A stretch of 64,000 bases of DNA from the NCBI RefSeq assembly GCF_002875705.1, contig NZ_MCZZ01000106.1, positions 1-64,000 of the forward strand. Reading direction: 5' to 3'. Positions within the stretch are counted from its first letter, which is position 1. Each line of letters starts with the position of its first letter. Position numbers and translations under genes: made by a program. The stretch comes from Vibrio sp. 10N.261.45.E2. GTDB taxonomy: Bacteria; Pseudomonadota; Gammaproteobacteria; Enterobacterales; Vibrionaceae. Positions 1-12,900 of this stretch are shown piece by piece. The notes below the pieces were generated by a model, which was given only the letters and a program-made list of their open reading frames with translations, had not been told where the DNA came from and did no database searches.

Positions 1-991
1 ACTTAAATAATGTTATTAAATAATAGTTAAATTAGTGGCACATGGTGTTGATTTTTTCGAAAATAATGAATATATTTATCTCGTTTTGATAACAAGCCCA
101 GATATTCGATTACGGCCTGAACGGGATATTTTCCGTGCCGAAATGTGCGAACCCTGTGAAGCGTAATATGAAGGCGTAGTTGGCTAGAGACGCTTGTTTA
201 AAGGGGCGCATTAGAACGAGATTTGCTGGCATATTGATGACAGTCGAACGCCCCCCCATCAACAACAAGGTCTGGAGAAGAATTATAAAAATTCTTAAAA
301 AACAAATTGTTGATGTTGATTTTGGATAGCTGTGGATGCCGTTTTCTGCCTGGTCAGTGAAAGAAGAGGAAGTGCCGCTCGTGTTAAGGTGCCTCATGAG
401 GTTGCCAATTGGAACGCGTTTAGTGCGAGCAAACAAAACGAATGCTGCAAGGGAAATAAAGTATTAAAGACGGTCTCCCAATGGGTCAACTTAATAGAAG
501 GAAATAAAGCGTCATAAATATTTAATATAAGTTACCTCTTATGGTCGACGCTTTTTATTGTTATATAACCCATTGGTTATATATTTCTCAGGCCTAATCA
601 TTGCCATTAAAATGCTCGTTTCTGTCATTAAAAATAAATGAAATTTTACTCTGGTTTTAATCAACCATTAATAAGCAGAGTAATCGATTTATTTGACGAT
701 GTGATACGACGCGTTGCGTTACTTCTTTACTGCAGATGGTCGTCAATATCTCCCGCCATGATGGATAACTCGATCGACCGCGATCACGATGATGAAGTTG
801 GGCTGCCAATATTTTTATTAACGAAATAAGTTAACTTAATACCCGCATAAAAAACAAGCCTATTAGTGTGGCGTAAATAAGCTTAGTCACCATTAGAAAT
901 ACCTGCAAATCCAGCCAGACACTGCTGGGATGCACCGTGTGTGCGATTTGAATATGGATTACCACGATAATTAGAAGGATTGCTCGATCTC
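1..991. other. A+T-rich non-coding region upstream of the NRPS operon
   Basis: I see no convincing gene here. The short open frames (for example 110-436 on - and 332-517 on +) have no good ribosome binding site and no recognisable domain. The stretch contains an 8-bp hairpin with a 33-base loop (506-513 with 547-554) followed by a perfect 9-bp palindrome (562-583). The promoter of the 40-kb biosynthetic operon should lie here, but I could not identify a convincing -35/-10 pair. Confidence 0.6.
562..583. repeat. Perfect inverted repeat, possible operator
   Basis: TATATAACC at 562-570 and GGTTATATA at 575-583 are exact reverse complements separated by CATT. No T-run follows, so a simple terminator is unlikely. 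It is about 400 bases upstream of the first NRPS start and could be a regulator binding site or a cruciform. Function is inferred only from symmetry and position. Confidence 0.4.
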
Positions 992-3900
992 ATGAACAGC
1001 AGCTCTCAAAGCAAAACGCTTTTGCAACACCTGGAACTCAACGCCGCTCAAAAACCGCAAGAGACGGCTTTTATTTTTCTGGAAGGCAAAGCACTGACGG
1101 AAGCCAAGATCAGTCATCGCGAATTAGTCAATGACGCGAAACGTCTCGCCGCCACCTTAGTTGCCGAAGTGCCTCGAGGTGAGAGAGTGATGTTATTGTT
1201 CCCCCCTGGTTTGGAGTACATTCGTGCCTTAATGGCGTGTTTTTACGCGGGGGTCGTGGCCGTTCCGCTATTTCCGCCGAGGGTGCGTGAAAAAAACAGC
1301 CGCTTGGCCAATGTGTTGGCGGATTGTGATCCGCGTCTTGTCCTATCGTGCTTATCTGTCAAATCGGCGCTTGATCGCCTGTTATCCAAGCAACGAGCAG
1401 CATGCTTATTTGACGTGATGTACACCGATACTCTGCCACTGAATGCCCTTGGTGAAGCGGCGGTAGAGCAGGCGTTAGCTGACCGGTCGTGCCCATCGGC
1501 TGACGACGTCGCCTTCCTTCAGTACACTTCCGGCTCCACTGGCGATCCTAAAGGAGTGATGGTCACCCATGGGAATGTGATCGCCAACCTGCAAGCGTTG
1601 GAGTCAACGACGGCTTGTCACGAAGACGACATTTTTGTTAACTGGTTGCCTCTTTTTCATGATCTTGGATTGGTAAACACCATTTTCCTACCGATTTACT
1701 TGGGGACGCAGTCGGTGTTAATGGCGCCTGGCACGTTTGTGCAGTCGCCGGCGTGTTGGTTTGAGGCCATCAGTCGTTATCGAGGAACCGTTTGTGGAGC
1801 ACCGAACTTTGCTTATGAGTTGTGCGTCCAGCGGATCAGTGACGCGCTGGAGGCCGATTTGTCGTCTTGGCGCTTGGCGTTTAACGCGGCGGAGCCGATT
1901 AAACTCGAGACCTTGGAGCAGTTCGCGCAAAAATTCGCCGGGTTGGGTTTTGATCGTCGTGCGATTTACCCAAGCTATGGTATGGCGGAAGCCACGGTGT
2001 TTCTCTGTGGTGGCGTGCCTCAACGTTTCCCTGGGACGCATTCCTTGCCGAGCAAGCGCAGCAAACTTGTCAGTTGTGGGGCCATCGCTGAGCACCATCA
2101 GCTGATCATTGTCAATCCTGACTCAAAACAGGTATTGGGCGAGGAACAGGAAGGTGAGATTTGGGTACGAGGCCCGAGTATTGCGCGAGGTTACTGGGGA
2201 AGAGAAGCGGCGACGGCGGACGTCTTTCACGCGGTGCCATTGAATGGCGAACAACACTATTTGCGTACCGGAGATCTGGGCGTCTTATCTCAAGGACAGT
2301 TGTATGTCACGGGTCGGATCAAAGAGCTGATCATAGTGAATGGTCAAAACTATTACCCGAACGACTTGGAACATACGGCGCAGCGGGCTCATGACGATTT
2401 GGTGCTGGGTAAAGGGGCGGCGTTGAGTGTCAATGACAAGGGTGTCGAAAAGCTGGTGTTGGTGCAGGAGCTCAAGCGCACAGCGATGCGCCGAGCAAAC
2501 GATCAGGCGATTTTTGACACGGTCAGTCAGGCCATCGGTGACGAACATCAATTGGCGTTGCACACGCTTATTCTCATTAAGCAGGGGTCGTTGCCGGTGA
2601 CCTCGAGTGGCAAGATCCAGCGAGTGTCGGTGTCCGAGCAGTATTTGCGAAATGGCTTTGCTGAGGTGACGATTTTTGGTTGCCAGGCCGATGAGGTCGC
2701 GCCGATTGCCTTGGAGACGATGTCAGCCACCGAGCACCAGTTATGCCAGATGATCGAAACAGTGTGCAAGAGACGGGTCGTTTCGCTAGAGCAGAATTTC
2801 TACCAAATGGGACTGGACTCGCTGCAACAGTCAACACTGCTGTCTCAGATCAATCTTAAACACAACTTGCAGTTGAGCTTGGTCGAGGTGGCCGAAAACA
2901 ATATGGTTTCGGCGCTCGCTCAGATCATCGACAAGGCGGGCACGTCGGCGGGGTTAGGGGCGTTACCTGTGGTGAGGAAATGTCCAACACGTGACGCGGG
3001 CCTTTCTCCGATGCAGACGCAACTTTACCGTCTGTGGAAAGCGGGGGTGGGTCATCATGCCTACACCGAAAGCAAAGTGTTCGCCTTGCCTTATCAGATC
3101 GAAAAGGACGTGTTACATGAGGCAATAATGGCCTTGATTGACAAACACGCATTACTTGCGGCACGGGTCGATGATCGGGAGCCGCCATTGTTGGTGTGCG
3201 ATCAGGATGTGAACGCCCTTATTTCGTATCGTGATTTCGACAGTCAAGAGCAGGCAGAACAAGCCATAGCGAAAGAAAGAGTGTATGAGTTTGACCTAAT
3301 CTCTGGCCCGCTGTGTCGTATTACCTTCATCACAACACCAGAGCAGCTATTTTTCCAATTTACGTTGCACCACATGATCACCGATGGTTGGTCGATGGCG
3401 ATTCTGATCGAGGACCTCAATGCCTTGTATCGTGCGCGTTCGTTGGTGGCCGATGACGCGCACCTAGGCGAGTCAGAGTTAGGGAGAGACCTTGGCGCTG
3501 AGTTTGACTACCAAGATTATGTCAGTTGGTTACAACGGGCCAGCCAGGATAACGGCATGGCCGAGCAAATTCGTTACTGGCAGACGCGTTTGGCGGATCT
3601 GCCCCTGGTGCATCAGTTACCTTTAGATCACGCCAGGCCGGCGACTCAGAGTTATGATGGGGTCAATTACTTTGGCGAACTGTCGCCGTTATTGAGCAGT
3701 AAAATCGATGCGTTTTGTCGCGATCAAGGCGTGACGCCGTCTGCTTTTATGCAAGCCGGCTTTGCGCTGCTATTGAGTTATCTAAGCGGTGAAACAGATA
3801 TTGTAATGGGCACCATTAGCGCAGGGCGGCGACAAGCACAATGGCAGCGGATCGTGGGTCTGTTCACCAATACCTTGGTGTCTCGGATCACTGTGGATCC

Positions 3901-6900
3901 GACACAGACTTTTCTGCAGTTGCTGCGCGATCATCAGGCAAACAGTGTGCGCGATTTCGATCATCAAGAATTGCCTTTTGAGGCGGTGCTCAAGGCGTTA
4001 AAGCCCGCTCGCAGCCCGGCGTATCATCCGTTGTTTCAGGTTTGGTTCGTCATGCAAAATGTCGAACAGGCATCCCTTGATCTGGATGGTCCCGCCCCCT
4101 TGATAGAGTCCCAGTCGCTTGCAACGGCTGCCAAGTACGAGCTGGCGTTGTACATCACGCCAAAAGCAGGAAAACACAAGCAATACACGTGTCAGTGGCA
4201 GGCCAATACCGCGCTGTTTAGTGGCGAAACACTGGCGTACTTTGCGCTTCAGTATGTGTCGTTACTTGAGGCGTGCTTGGACGCCCCGCAGCAACAGTGC
4301 TCGGACTACCCGATATTGCAAGTCAAACACCGGATTTCAAACCGCCTGGGATCGCAACCATTAACCCCCGCTCATGAACGTCAAGGTTTACTGACGAGAT
4401 GGGACGACATGGTCGCACAGTATGGGGAAGCGTTGGCGGTAACCGACGGTGAGTTCGCCCTGACGTATCGTGAGTTGGCGCAGCGCAGTGAGGCCTTAGC
4501 GGGGCAGATCTTGTCGCAGAGCCGCGGTCAGCAAGTGGGTTTGTTGTTGGGCCAACAGGTGTCAATGGCGGTGGCCATATTGGCGGCGCTCAAAGCGGGC
4601 AAAACCTACGTCCCACTGGATCCCCAATTACCGCTCCCGCGTTTGCACGACATTTGCGAGGATGCACAAATCAGTATGCTGCTGTGCCATGAGGAGTTGC
4701 AGTCGGTGGCTGATGAGCTGGTGACGCTGAACCCGGTGCCGGTGTTGACTGTGACTGAGAGTACGGGGGGGGAGGTTGAGTCACAACTTGCGCGCGTTGA
4801 GCGCCCGGCCGATTCCGTCACATACATTTTGTATACATCAGGTTCTACCGGTAAGCCAAAGGGGGTATACCAGTCGGATGCCAATGTGGGCTACTTTGCT
4901 CAGCGCTACAGTGAGAGTGTGGCCATCGGCCCTAGGCAGCAGGTACTGCAGCTAGCGTCGTTCAGTTTCGATGCCTCAGTGATGGACTTCTATGGCGCGC
5001 TGTTGAGCGGGGCCACTTTGCATATCAAAGACATCAAACGCACTTCGTTGAGCGATCTTCAACGCTACATGAAGGAGGCGCACATTTCGCTCTTTCATGC
5101 CACTCCGACGGTATTCAAATACCTGTTCCGCGAGTTTGAGAGTCACGCTGAGCTGCAAGCGGTGGTCTTGGGCGGAGAAGCGGTGGATACTGACACGCTG
5201 AATATTTTCCAACGCAGCTGCAAAGCGCACTGCTTATTGATCAATGGCTATGGGCCGACAGAGTCGACCTTGGTCGCGCAGCGCGCCATACCACACGACG
5301 CGAACTTGGTCGATGTCGAGCGTGCTGGCCGCTTGGCGAATATTGGCCAGACGGTACCAGGGACGGATCTGATCTTACGCAATGAAATCGGTAAAACGTG
5401 TCGCGTTTACGAGGTTGGCGAAATTCATGTTGTGAGTCCACATGTGGCGTTGGGCTATTGGAACGATCCGGCGCTCACACACGCCAAATTTACTGATCTG
5501 GGGGATGGGACCAGGCAATACGCGACGGGCGATTTGGCCCGCTATTTACCGGATGGCAGCGTGGAATATTTGGCGCGCAAAGACAGTCAAATTAAGCTTA
5601 ACGGTATTCGCATTGAGCTGTCAGACATTAAATATCATTTGTCGCGATTACCGGGTGTACAGCAGACCGCTGTTCAACTCAAAGCCTTGCCAGGCTTAGG
5701 GTGGCGCTTGGTGGCTTATGTGCAAATGGCGGGCGAGGAGCACGGTGCGACGCACGCTCAGGTTCAGAAATGGAAAGCGCAGCTGGCGGCGGCGTTACCC
5801 GATTACATGGTGCCGTCGTTTTTCGTGCCATTGGCGGATTTTCCTCGAACGGCCACAGGCAAGGTGGATCACGCACGTTTGCCGCTGCCTGAATCAACGG
5901 CAGAAGACGTACTGCCGTTTACTGAGGGTGGGGAAGCGGCCGATAACGTGATCCAGCCGATCCAATCTGTCTGGCAGGCACTGTTGAATCAAGTCCCGGT
6001 CAATCTGCAGGATAACTTTTTTGATTTAGGGGGCAACTCGCTGCTGATGATGCAACTACAACAGGCATTGAACACGCAGTTTGGGGTTGATATCAAGTTG
6101 ACGGAGTTGTTTGCGTTACCCACGATCAGTGCCCAGGCTCAACGTGTGCGCACCTTATTGGGGCAAGCGGAGTTGGAGAGCGTGTTGGATGAGGCTCGCG
6201 AAACGACGAGGCATGGCCGTGTGCCCTCTGCTGGTCGCGATATCGCCATCATCGGAATGTCGGGTCAGTTCCCTGGCGCATCGGATGTGGAGGAGTACTG
6301 GCAGAACATTCGTGATGAGGTGGAGTCGATACGTCACTTTGATCAGGCAACGCTGCGAGAGGCGGGCATTGACGAGGCGATGCTGAACCATCCGGATCAT
6401 GTTGCGTCTGGCGCCCCTTTGGCAGCGTTAGAGCAGTTTGACGCGGGCTACTTCGCGATGTCGCCTAAAGAGGCGAGCCTGACTTGTCCACAGCAACGTT
6501 TGCTGTTGGAAAATGCGGTGAGCGCACTGGAACATGGCGGTTACGGTGATTTTGACCAACCCCAGGATGTTGGGGTCTTTGTCGGCACTGGCCACAGTAT
6601 GTATATGCTGGAGAACTTGTTACCGCAGACGGAGCTGGTCGCCTCTCTTGGGCCTATGACCGTGCTCAACGCGAATTCTCGAGCGGCCATGCGCATTTCG
6701 TACAAGCTCAATTTGTCGGGCCCTTCGGTGAATGTCGATACCGCGTGTTCGACTTCGGCGGTTGCCGTGGCTCAGGCGTGTGACAGTTTGGTCAACCGCC
6801 AGTGTCAAATGGCGCTGGCAGGCGGAGCCTCGGTGACGGCGTTGTCGCCAACGGGATACATTTACGAAACCGGTGGCATCAAATCACAGGATGGTCATTG

Positions 6901-9900
6901 CCGAGTGTTTGATCAAGCGGCTACGGGCACGGTGTTTGGTAGCGGCAGTGGATTACTGCTATTGAAACGGTTGGAAGATGCCGTGAGCGACGGTGATCTG
7001 ATCCATGCGGTGATCAAAGGTTGGGCTGTGAACAATGATGGCAGTGATAAGGTGGGGTATACGGCGCCGTCTGCCGCAGGACAGACAAAGGTCATACGCC
7101 AGGCGCTCGCGAATGCGGGGGTGTCGAGTCGCGACATCGGTTACGTTGAAACGCATGGTACGGGCACCAAGATGGGCGATCCGATTGAGATTGCGGCGTT
7201 GTCTGATGCGTTTGCATCCCCAGGGGATGAGGGTCAACGCTGTGCGCTAGGTGCGGTGAAAGCGAATATTGGTCACCTGGACGCGGCGGCGGGTGTGGCG
7301 GGGATTATTAAAACCGTGCAAGCGCTGAAGCATCGAACCTTGCCGGGTAACCTGCATGTCAATCAGTTGAATGCCAACATAAATTTAGCGGGTGGACCGT
7401 TTCGTATTCATTCTAGCACACAACCTTGGGTGTCTGAGAGCCCGCGAACGGCGGGGGTCAGTTCGTTTGGCATTGGCGGCACCAATTCGCACCTGATCTT
7501 ACAAGAGGCGCCGGTCCAACAACCCCAGCCTACGCCCGTGGCGCCACTCTTATTCCCGGTTTCGGGTAAATCGGAATCGGCTTTGAAGGCGAACTTAGGG
7601 CATTTACAGGCGTATTTGGCTGACCACCCAGAGGTGGATCTGCAGGCGGTGGCTTGGACATTGCAGCATGGACGTCAACAGCAGGCCTGGCGCCAAGTGG
7701 TGGTTGGCCATGAAACGGCGGAGCTACAACATCAGTTATTGACGGCGGCCAAGGTGGGGACCGCGCCGGTTTCTGGATCCGCGAATGTTGTGTTTATGTT
7801 TGCCGGACAAGGCACGCAAACGTGGGATATGGGCCGAGATCTGTACGACAGCCATCCGGTGTTTGCTGACGCGATTCGCGAGTGTGCGGCGATTTTCCAG
7901 CAGACGATGCAATTGGACATCATTGAGTTGTTGTTCCCGAGCCAGCCTTATGCGCAAGATCCATCGCGGTTTGAGCGTCGCTTTGCTGATACGGCGAACG
8001 CGCAACCGGCGCTGTTCGCCATCGAATACGCGCTTGCTCAGCTTTGGCTGGAGGCGGGCCTTCAGCCGAGCGCGATGATCGGTCATAGTTTGGGTGAATA
8101 CGTCGCGGCCTGCCTCAGTGGCGTGATGTCGCTGGAAGACGCTTGCTATTTGGTGGCGGTTCGCAGTCAGTTGATGGCGCAAAGTCCGGATGGTGCCATG
8201 GTGGCGGTGATCGCCACGCAAGAAGTGGTGGCCTCACTGTGTGGGGACTTTGAGGTGTCGGTTGCGGTGGTCAATGGACCGACACGATTTGTCCTGGCCG
8301 GGACCATCGCGGCCGTGGAGGCTCTGCAAGCTCACCTGAATGAACGCGCGATTAACTGGTCGCGCCTCAATGTGGGTAAGGCGTTCCACTCACCCTTGAT
8401 GGAGGCGGTGTTACCTGCGTTTGCTGATGCGTTTTCAGAGGTGAGTTTGCATGAGCCTCGCGTGCCGTTGGTGTCGAATGTGACGGGCGTGTTTGTTGAG
8501 CCTGGTCAAGTGACTCAGCGTCAATACTGGTGTGAGCATTTGCGCCAACCCGTGGCGTTTTCTGCCGGCATCGCGCATTTGCTGGCGCATTACGCTGATG
8601 CTTGTGGGCCAACGATCTTTATTGAAATCGGTCCGGGTGGCGCTTTGGGGGCCTTAGTCAAAGGGCGACGTCATGCCGATGGGCAGCCAGCGATAGAGGT
8701 CGTGGCTTCACTGCCTGATCTCACCAAAGGTGACGGGCAGGGTAGCGAGCAGGACTACCTGTTACGTAGCCTGGGCGCGGTGTGGCGCCGAGGGGGCGCG
8801 GTGCGCTGGCCGACGCCGCCGGAACAGGGGCGCAGACTGGCCTTACCGACGTATGCGTTTCAGAAACAGCGTCATTGGATAGAGGCGCCAAAACAGGCAC
8901 AAAAAGCGGCGACATCGTTCCGAACACAGCCCTACTACGCGCAACAATGGCGCAAGGCTGACTGTGCCGAGCAGGCCCCAGAGACGGGCGCTGACGCCAG
9001 TCATTGGCTGATCTTCTCTGATGGTGCGGGTTTTGGTGCAGTGCTCGCGCATCTATTGGAAGAGCGCGGCGCGTCGGTGGTGTGCGTAGAGCAAGGGATC
9101 GCGTTCAGTCAGAATGGCGCTTATCAGTTTACCGTCAAAGCGGGCGCGAGCGACGATATCGACCGTGTGCTGAGTACATTGAAGCGTCAGAACTGGTTCC
9201 CAGATCACCTGGCGTATATGTGGCCATTGGATCAGCAAGCCGCGAGCGACTGTTCATCTCAGCTTGAATGGTGTGAACCGGAACAGCATGCATTGATGGA
9301 CATTTATCAGGCGATCACCCGCCTTGGGCGCGCCCAGTTGGTGGATTGTTATCTGCTGACGCATCGGGGTGCTATCGCCAGTGATGCGGCGTTGGGGCAT
9401 GGATCGCAGGTAGCGCTGTCGGCGCTGTGTCAGGTCATCGCACAAGAGGATCCGTTGTTCCAGATCCACCAGATTGATCTGGACCAGCCGAGTTTGGATG
9501 ACGTGGCGATGTCGCTGTTACTCGACGATCTGTACGCAAAAGAAAAGCCGCCTCGTGTGGCGTATCGTGACGGCGTCAGAATGGTCCCTGAGCTTGTGCG
9601 TTTACCGACGGACACGACGCCCTTCTCTTTGAGTTCGGGTACCTATGTGATCACCGGTGGACTGGGTCGAATTGGTTTGAGTTTGGCGGCGCAACTGGCG
9701 ATGGCGTGTCCTTGTCATCTGGTGCTGTTAACGCGTCAGGATTTTCCCGAGAAAGCCACTTGGTCGGCGTGGAGGCAAGCCACGGATCTGTCAGATGAAA
9801 TGAAAGTAACGTTGCGTCAGTTGCAAGCTCTGGAGCGAGAAGGGGTGACGGTGTCCGTATTGCAATCGGATGTGACGGATTTGGCGCAGCTGCGGGGCAC

Positions 9901-12900
9901 ACTCGACGCGGTGACACAAGAATTTGGTGCGATCAAAGGCATCATCCACTGTGCGGGGCAGGTTGAGGGTTTAAGCCAATCTGCGACCCAGATCACGGCG
10001 GCCGATTTGGCGGCGCAGGCTTTACCTAAAATGGCGGGCGCGCGCAACCTTCAAACGGTTTGCCAAGATGTGCCCGTGGAGTTTGTGGTGCTTATGTCGT
10101 CGATTTCCACGGTGTTGGGAGGATTGGGTTACAGTGCCTATGCGGCGGCGAATGCGTGGATGGACAGCTTGGCCTTTAGTGAGCGCCATAACGAGGTGAC
10201 GCGTTGGCGCACCATCAACTGGGACACTTGGCTGTTTGACTCTTCTCAAGGGGCTCAGCATGGCAACGGAATACCAGGCATGGATCCGAGCGAGGGTTTG
10301 GCGGTCATTGAAGCGGCGCTGAATCAGTCCGAGCCGCAGCTGATTTACGCGGCAGGTGACGTTGAGGCGAGACTGGCAAAATGGGTACATCGTCAGAGCG
10401 CACGAGAAGCGCAAAGCGTGGGAACGGTCGCCGCGTCAAGTACTGAGGCGTCGTCATTGCCGCGGGCTCATGAAGCATCCTTGCGAGACATTTGGCATGA
10501 GTTGTTGGGGGTAGAGCACATTGGTCCTGAGGATACGTTTTTTGATTTGGGTGGGGATTCCCTCTTAGCGACCCGTTTGGTGAGCTTGATCCGCCAGCGC
10601 TGTGGTGTGGAAGTGTCAATCGAGCAAATCTATCAATCCGCGGACTTTGCCGGATTGGCGACCTTGTTGGAGGCCGGCTCAGATCACGTGATGCTACCGG
10701 CCATTGCCGCGGTGCCAAGAGACGGCCAGTTGCCGCTCTCATTTGCTCAGCAACGCCTTTGGTTCATTGATCAGTTGGCTGCGGAGCAGTCTCATTATGT
10801 GATCCCGAGTGATTTTGAGCTCAACGGAGAGGTCGACGTTGAGAAATTGCATCAGGTGTTCAGCGCAATTATCGCGCGTCATGAAGTGTTGAGGACGCAT
10901 TTTAGCCAACATGAGCAAAGCGTCACTCAGCATATCTGCAAGGATTTCGAGCTGCCGTTTACGCTGCATGATCTCTCGGACCGCAGTGGCGATGAACAAG
11001 AAGCCATCGTGGCTCAGTTGTTTGACGAAGAGGCCTCGACACCATTTGATTTGATGCGTGACATTTTGTTTAGAGCGACGTTGATCAAATTGGCCAGCGA
11101 TCGTCATCGGTTACTCATTACGATGCACCATATTGCGTCGGATGGTTGGTCACGACAGATCTTCATCGAGGAATTTACCCAGTTGTATCTGTCGCCGTCA
11201 GTTGATGCCGCCCAGTTGCCAGCGTTGCCTATCCAGTATGCCGATTACGCGCACTGGCAACGTGACACCTTGGCGCACCCGGTGATGGTGGGACAGCTGG
11301 AGTATTGGCGCAAGCAATTGGCTGAGGCACCGGCTTTACACAGTTTCCCGTTGGACAGAGAAAGACCGGAAAAGCAAAGCGTTGAAGGGCATATTCTCCA
11401 CTTTGATGTGCCAGCAGACATCGTCACGCCACTGAGACAGGCATGTGAGCAGCACAAGGTGACCTTGTTTGCCTATCTGCAAACGGTGTTTGCCATCTTG
11501 ATCTCGCGCTACAGTCACAATCGCGATGTGGTGATGGGGACGGCCGTCTCCGGGCGCAGCCATGCTGAGCTGTCGGATCTGATCGGCTTTTTCGTCAACA
11601 CTTTGGTCCTGCGTAGTGACTTTACGGGCGCGTTAAGTTTTGCGCAAGCCCTGTCCGAGAACAACGACATGATTGCGGCCGCGTTCTCCAATCAGCACGT
11701 GCCGTTTGATCAAGTGGTGGAGGACCTAAATCCGGAGCGAAGTGTGGCGTATAACGCGCTGTTCCAGATCATGTTCTCGATGCAGACCGCGCCGAAAAGC
11801 GGTGCGGACTTAGGGTCTCTTGAGGTGATTGCGCGGGACATCAATAACACGCAAGCCAAGTTTGATATAGAGCTAGACGTCACAGACTTGGAGGACGTGT
11901 TACGGTTGCGTTGGCGTTACAGTACGGCGCTGTTTGACGAGGCCACGATGACACGCGTCGCCAAGAACTTCTTGACGCTTTTGGTTTCGAGTCTCGAGCA
12001 GCCTAACACTGACATTATGGCGTTGCCGATGGTGAGCCGTGCGGAGTTGGCTCGGATCGAGGATGAGTGGAACAATGTCGGCGCAGAGTATCCGTTGGAG
12101 CTCAGTGTCAATGCGTTGTTTGAAGCTCAGGCACAAAGGGTGCCGGAGCAGACGGCAGTGATCTATGACGGAGAGGAGTTGAGCTATCGTGAACTAGACG
12201 CTAGAGCCAACCAACTGGCCCAGTATTTATTGGCGCAGGGCGTGCGTAGCAATCAACTGGTGGGGATTTACATGGAACGTTCCATCGACATGCTGGTGGC
12301 GATGTTCGGGATCCTCAAGGCGGGAGCCGGGTATTTGCCATTGGATGTGACGTACCCCTTAGCGCGTTTGCAGTACATGCTGAGTGACTCCGGTACATCG
12401 CTGATCCTGACGCAGATGAAGCATCAGGCCATGCTCAAGGACGTTGAGGTTGAGGTGATCACCCAAGATGCACCAGAGACGGTAGGTGTACTTGCGCAGA
12501 TGCACACCTGTCAACCGCAATTACCGGTACTGCTACCGACGCATGAACGTTTGGCGTATGTGATCTATACCTCTGGCTCAACCGGGATGCCTAAAGGGGT
12601 AAAAGTCCATCATCGCAGTGTGACTAACTTTCTGTGTTTCAGTAAACAGCACTTTATGCTGCCACATATTGATGGTGCAGTGGTGAGTTCTCCGTTGACG
12701 TTTGATGCGACGGTGGGCTCGATTTTGGTGCCATTGGTGGCGGGCGGCTACGTCGAGCTGTTGCCTGAAAATGACATGATTTTAGAGGTCTTGGCCGACT
12801 ATCTACTGGATGATGACGAAGCCCTGTTATTTAAGATCACCCCGGCGCACTTGGAGGCATTATCGGGTCAAGGGATCCTGCGAGATAACCCTGAGGCTCA

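Noticed and set aside
110-436. 108-codon frame on - near the window start
   Set aside because: No ribosome binding site or domain; coding-like pieces change frame near 110-130, which suggests a non-coding or decayed repeat rather than a gene.
332-829. Two short + frames (332-517 and 638-829) before the NRPS
   Set aside because: Composition and start contexts do not support translation and no homology is recognised.
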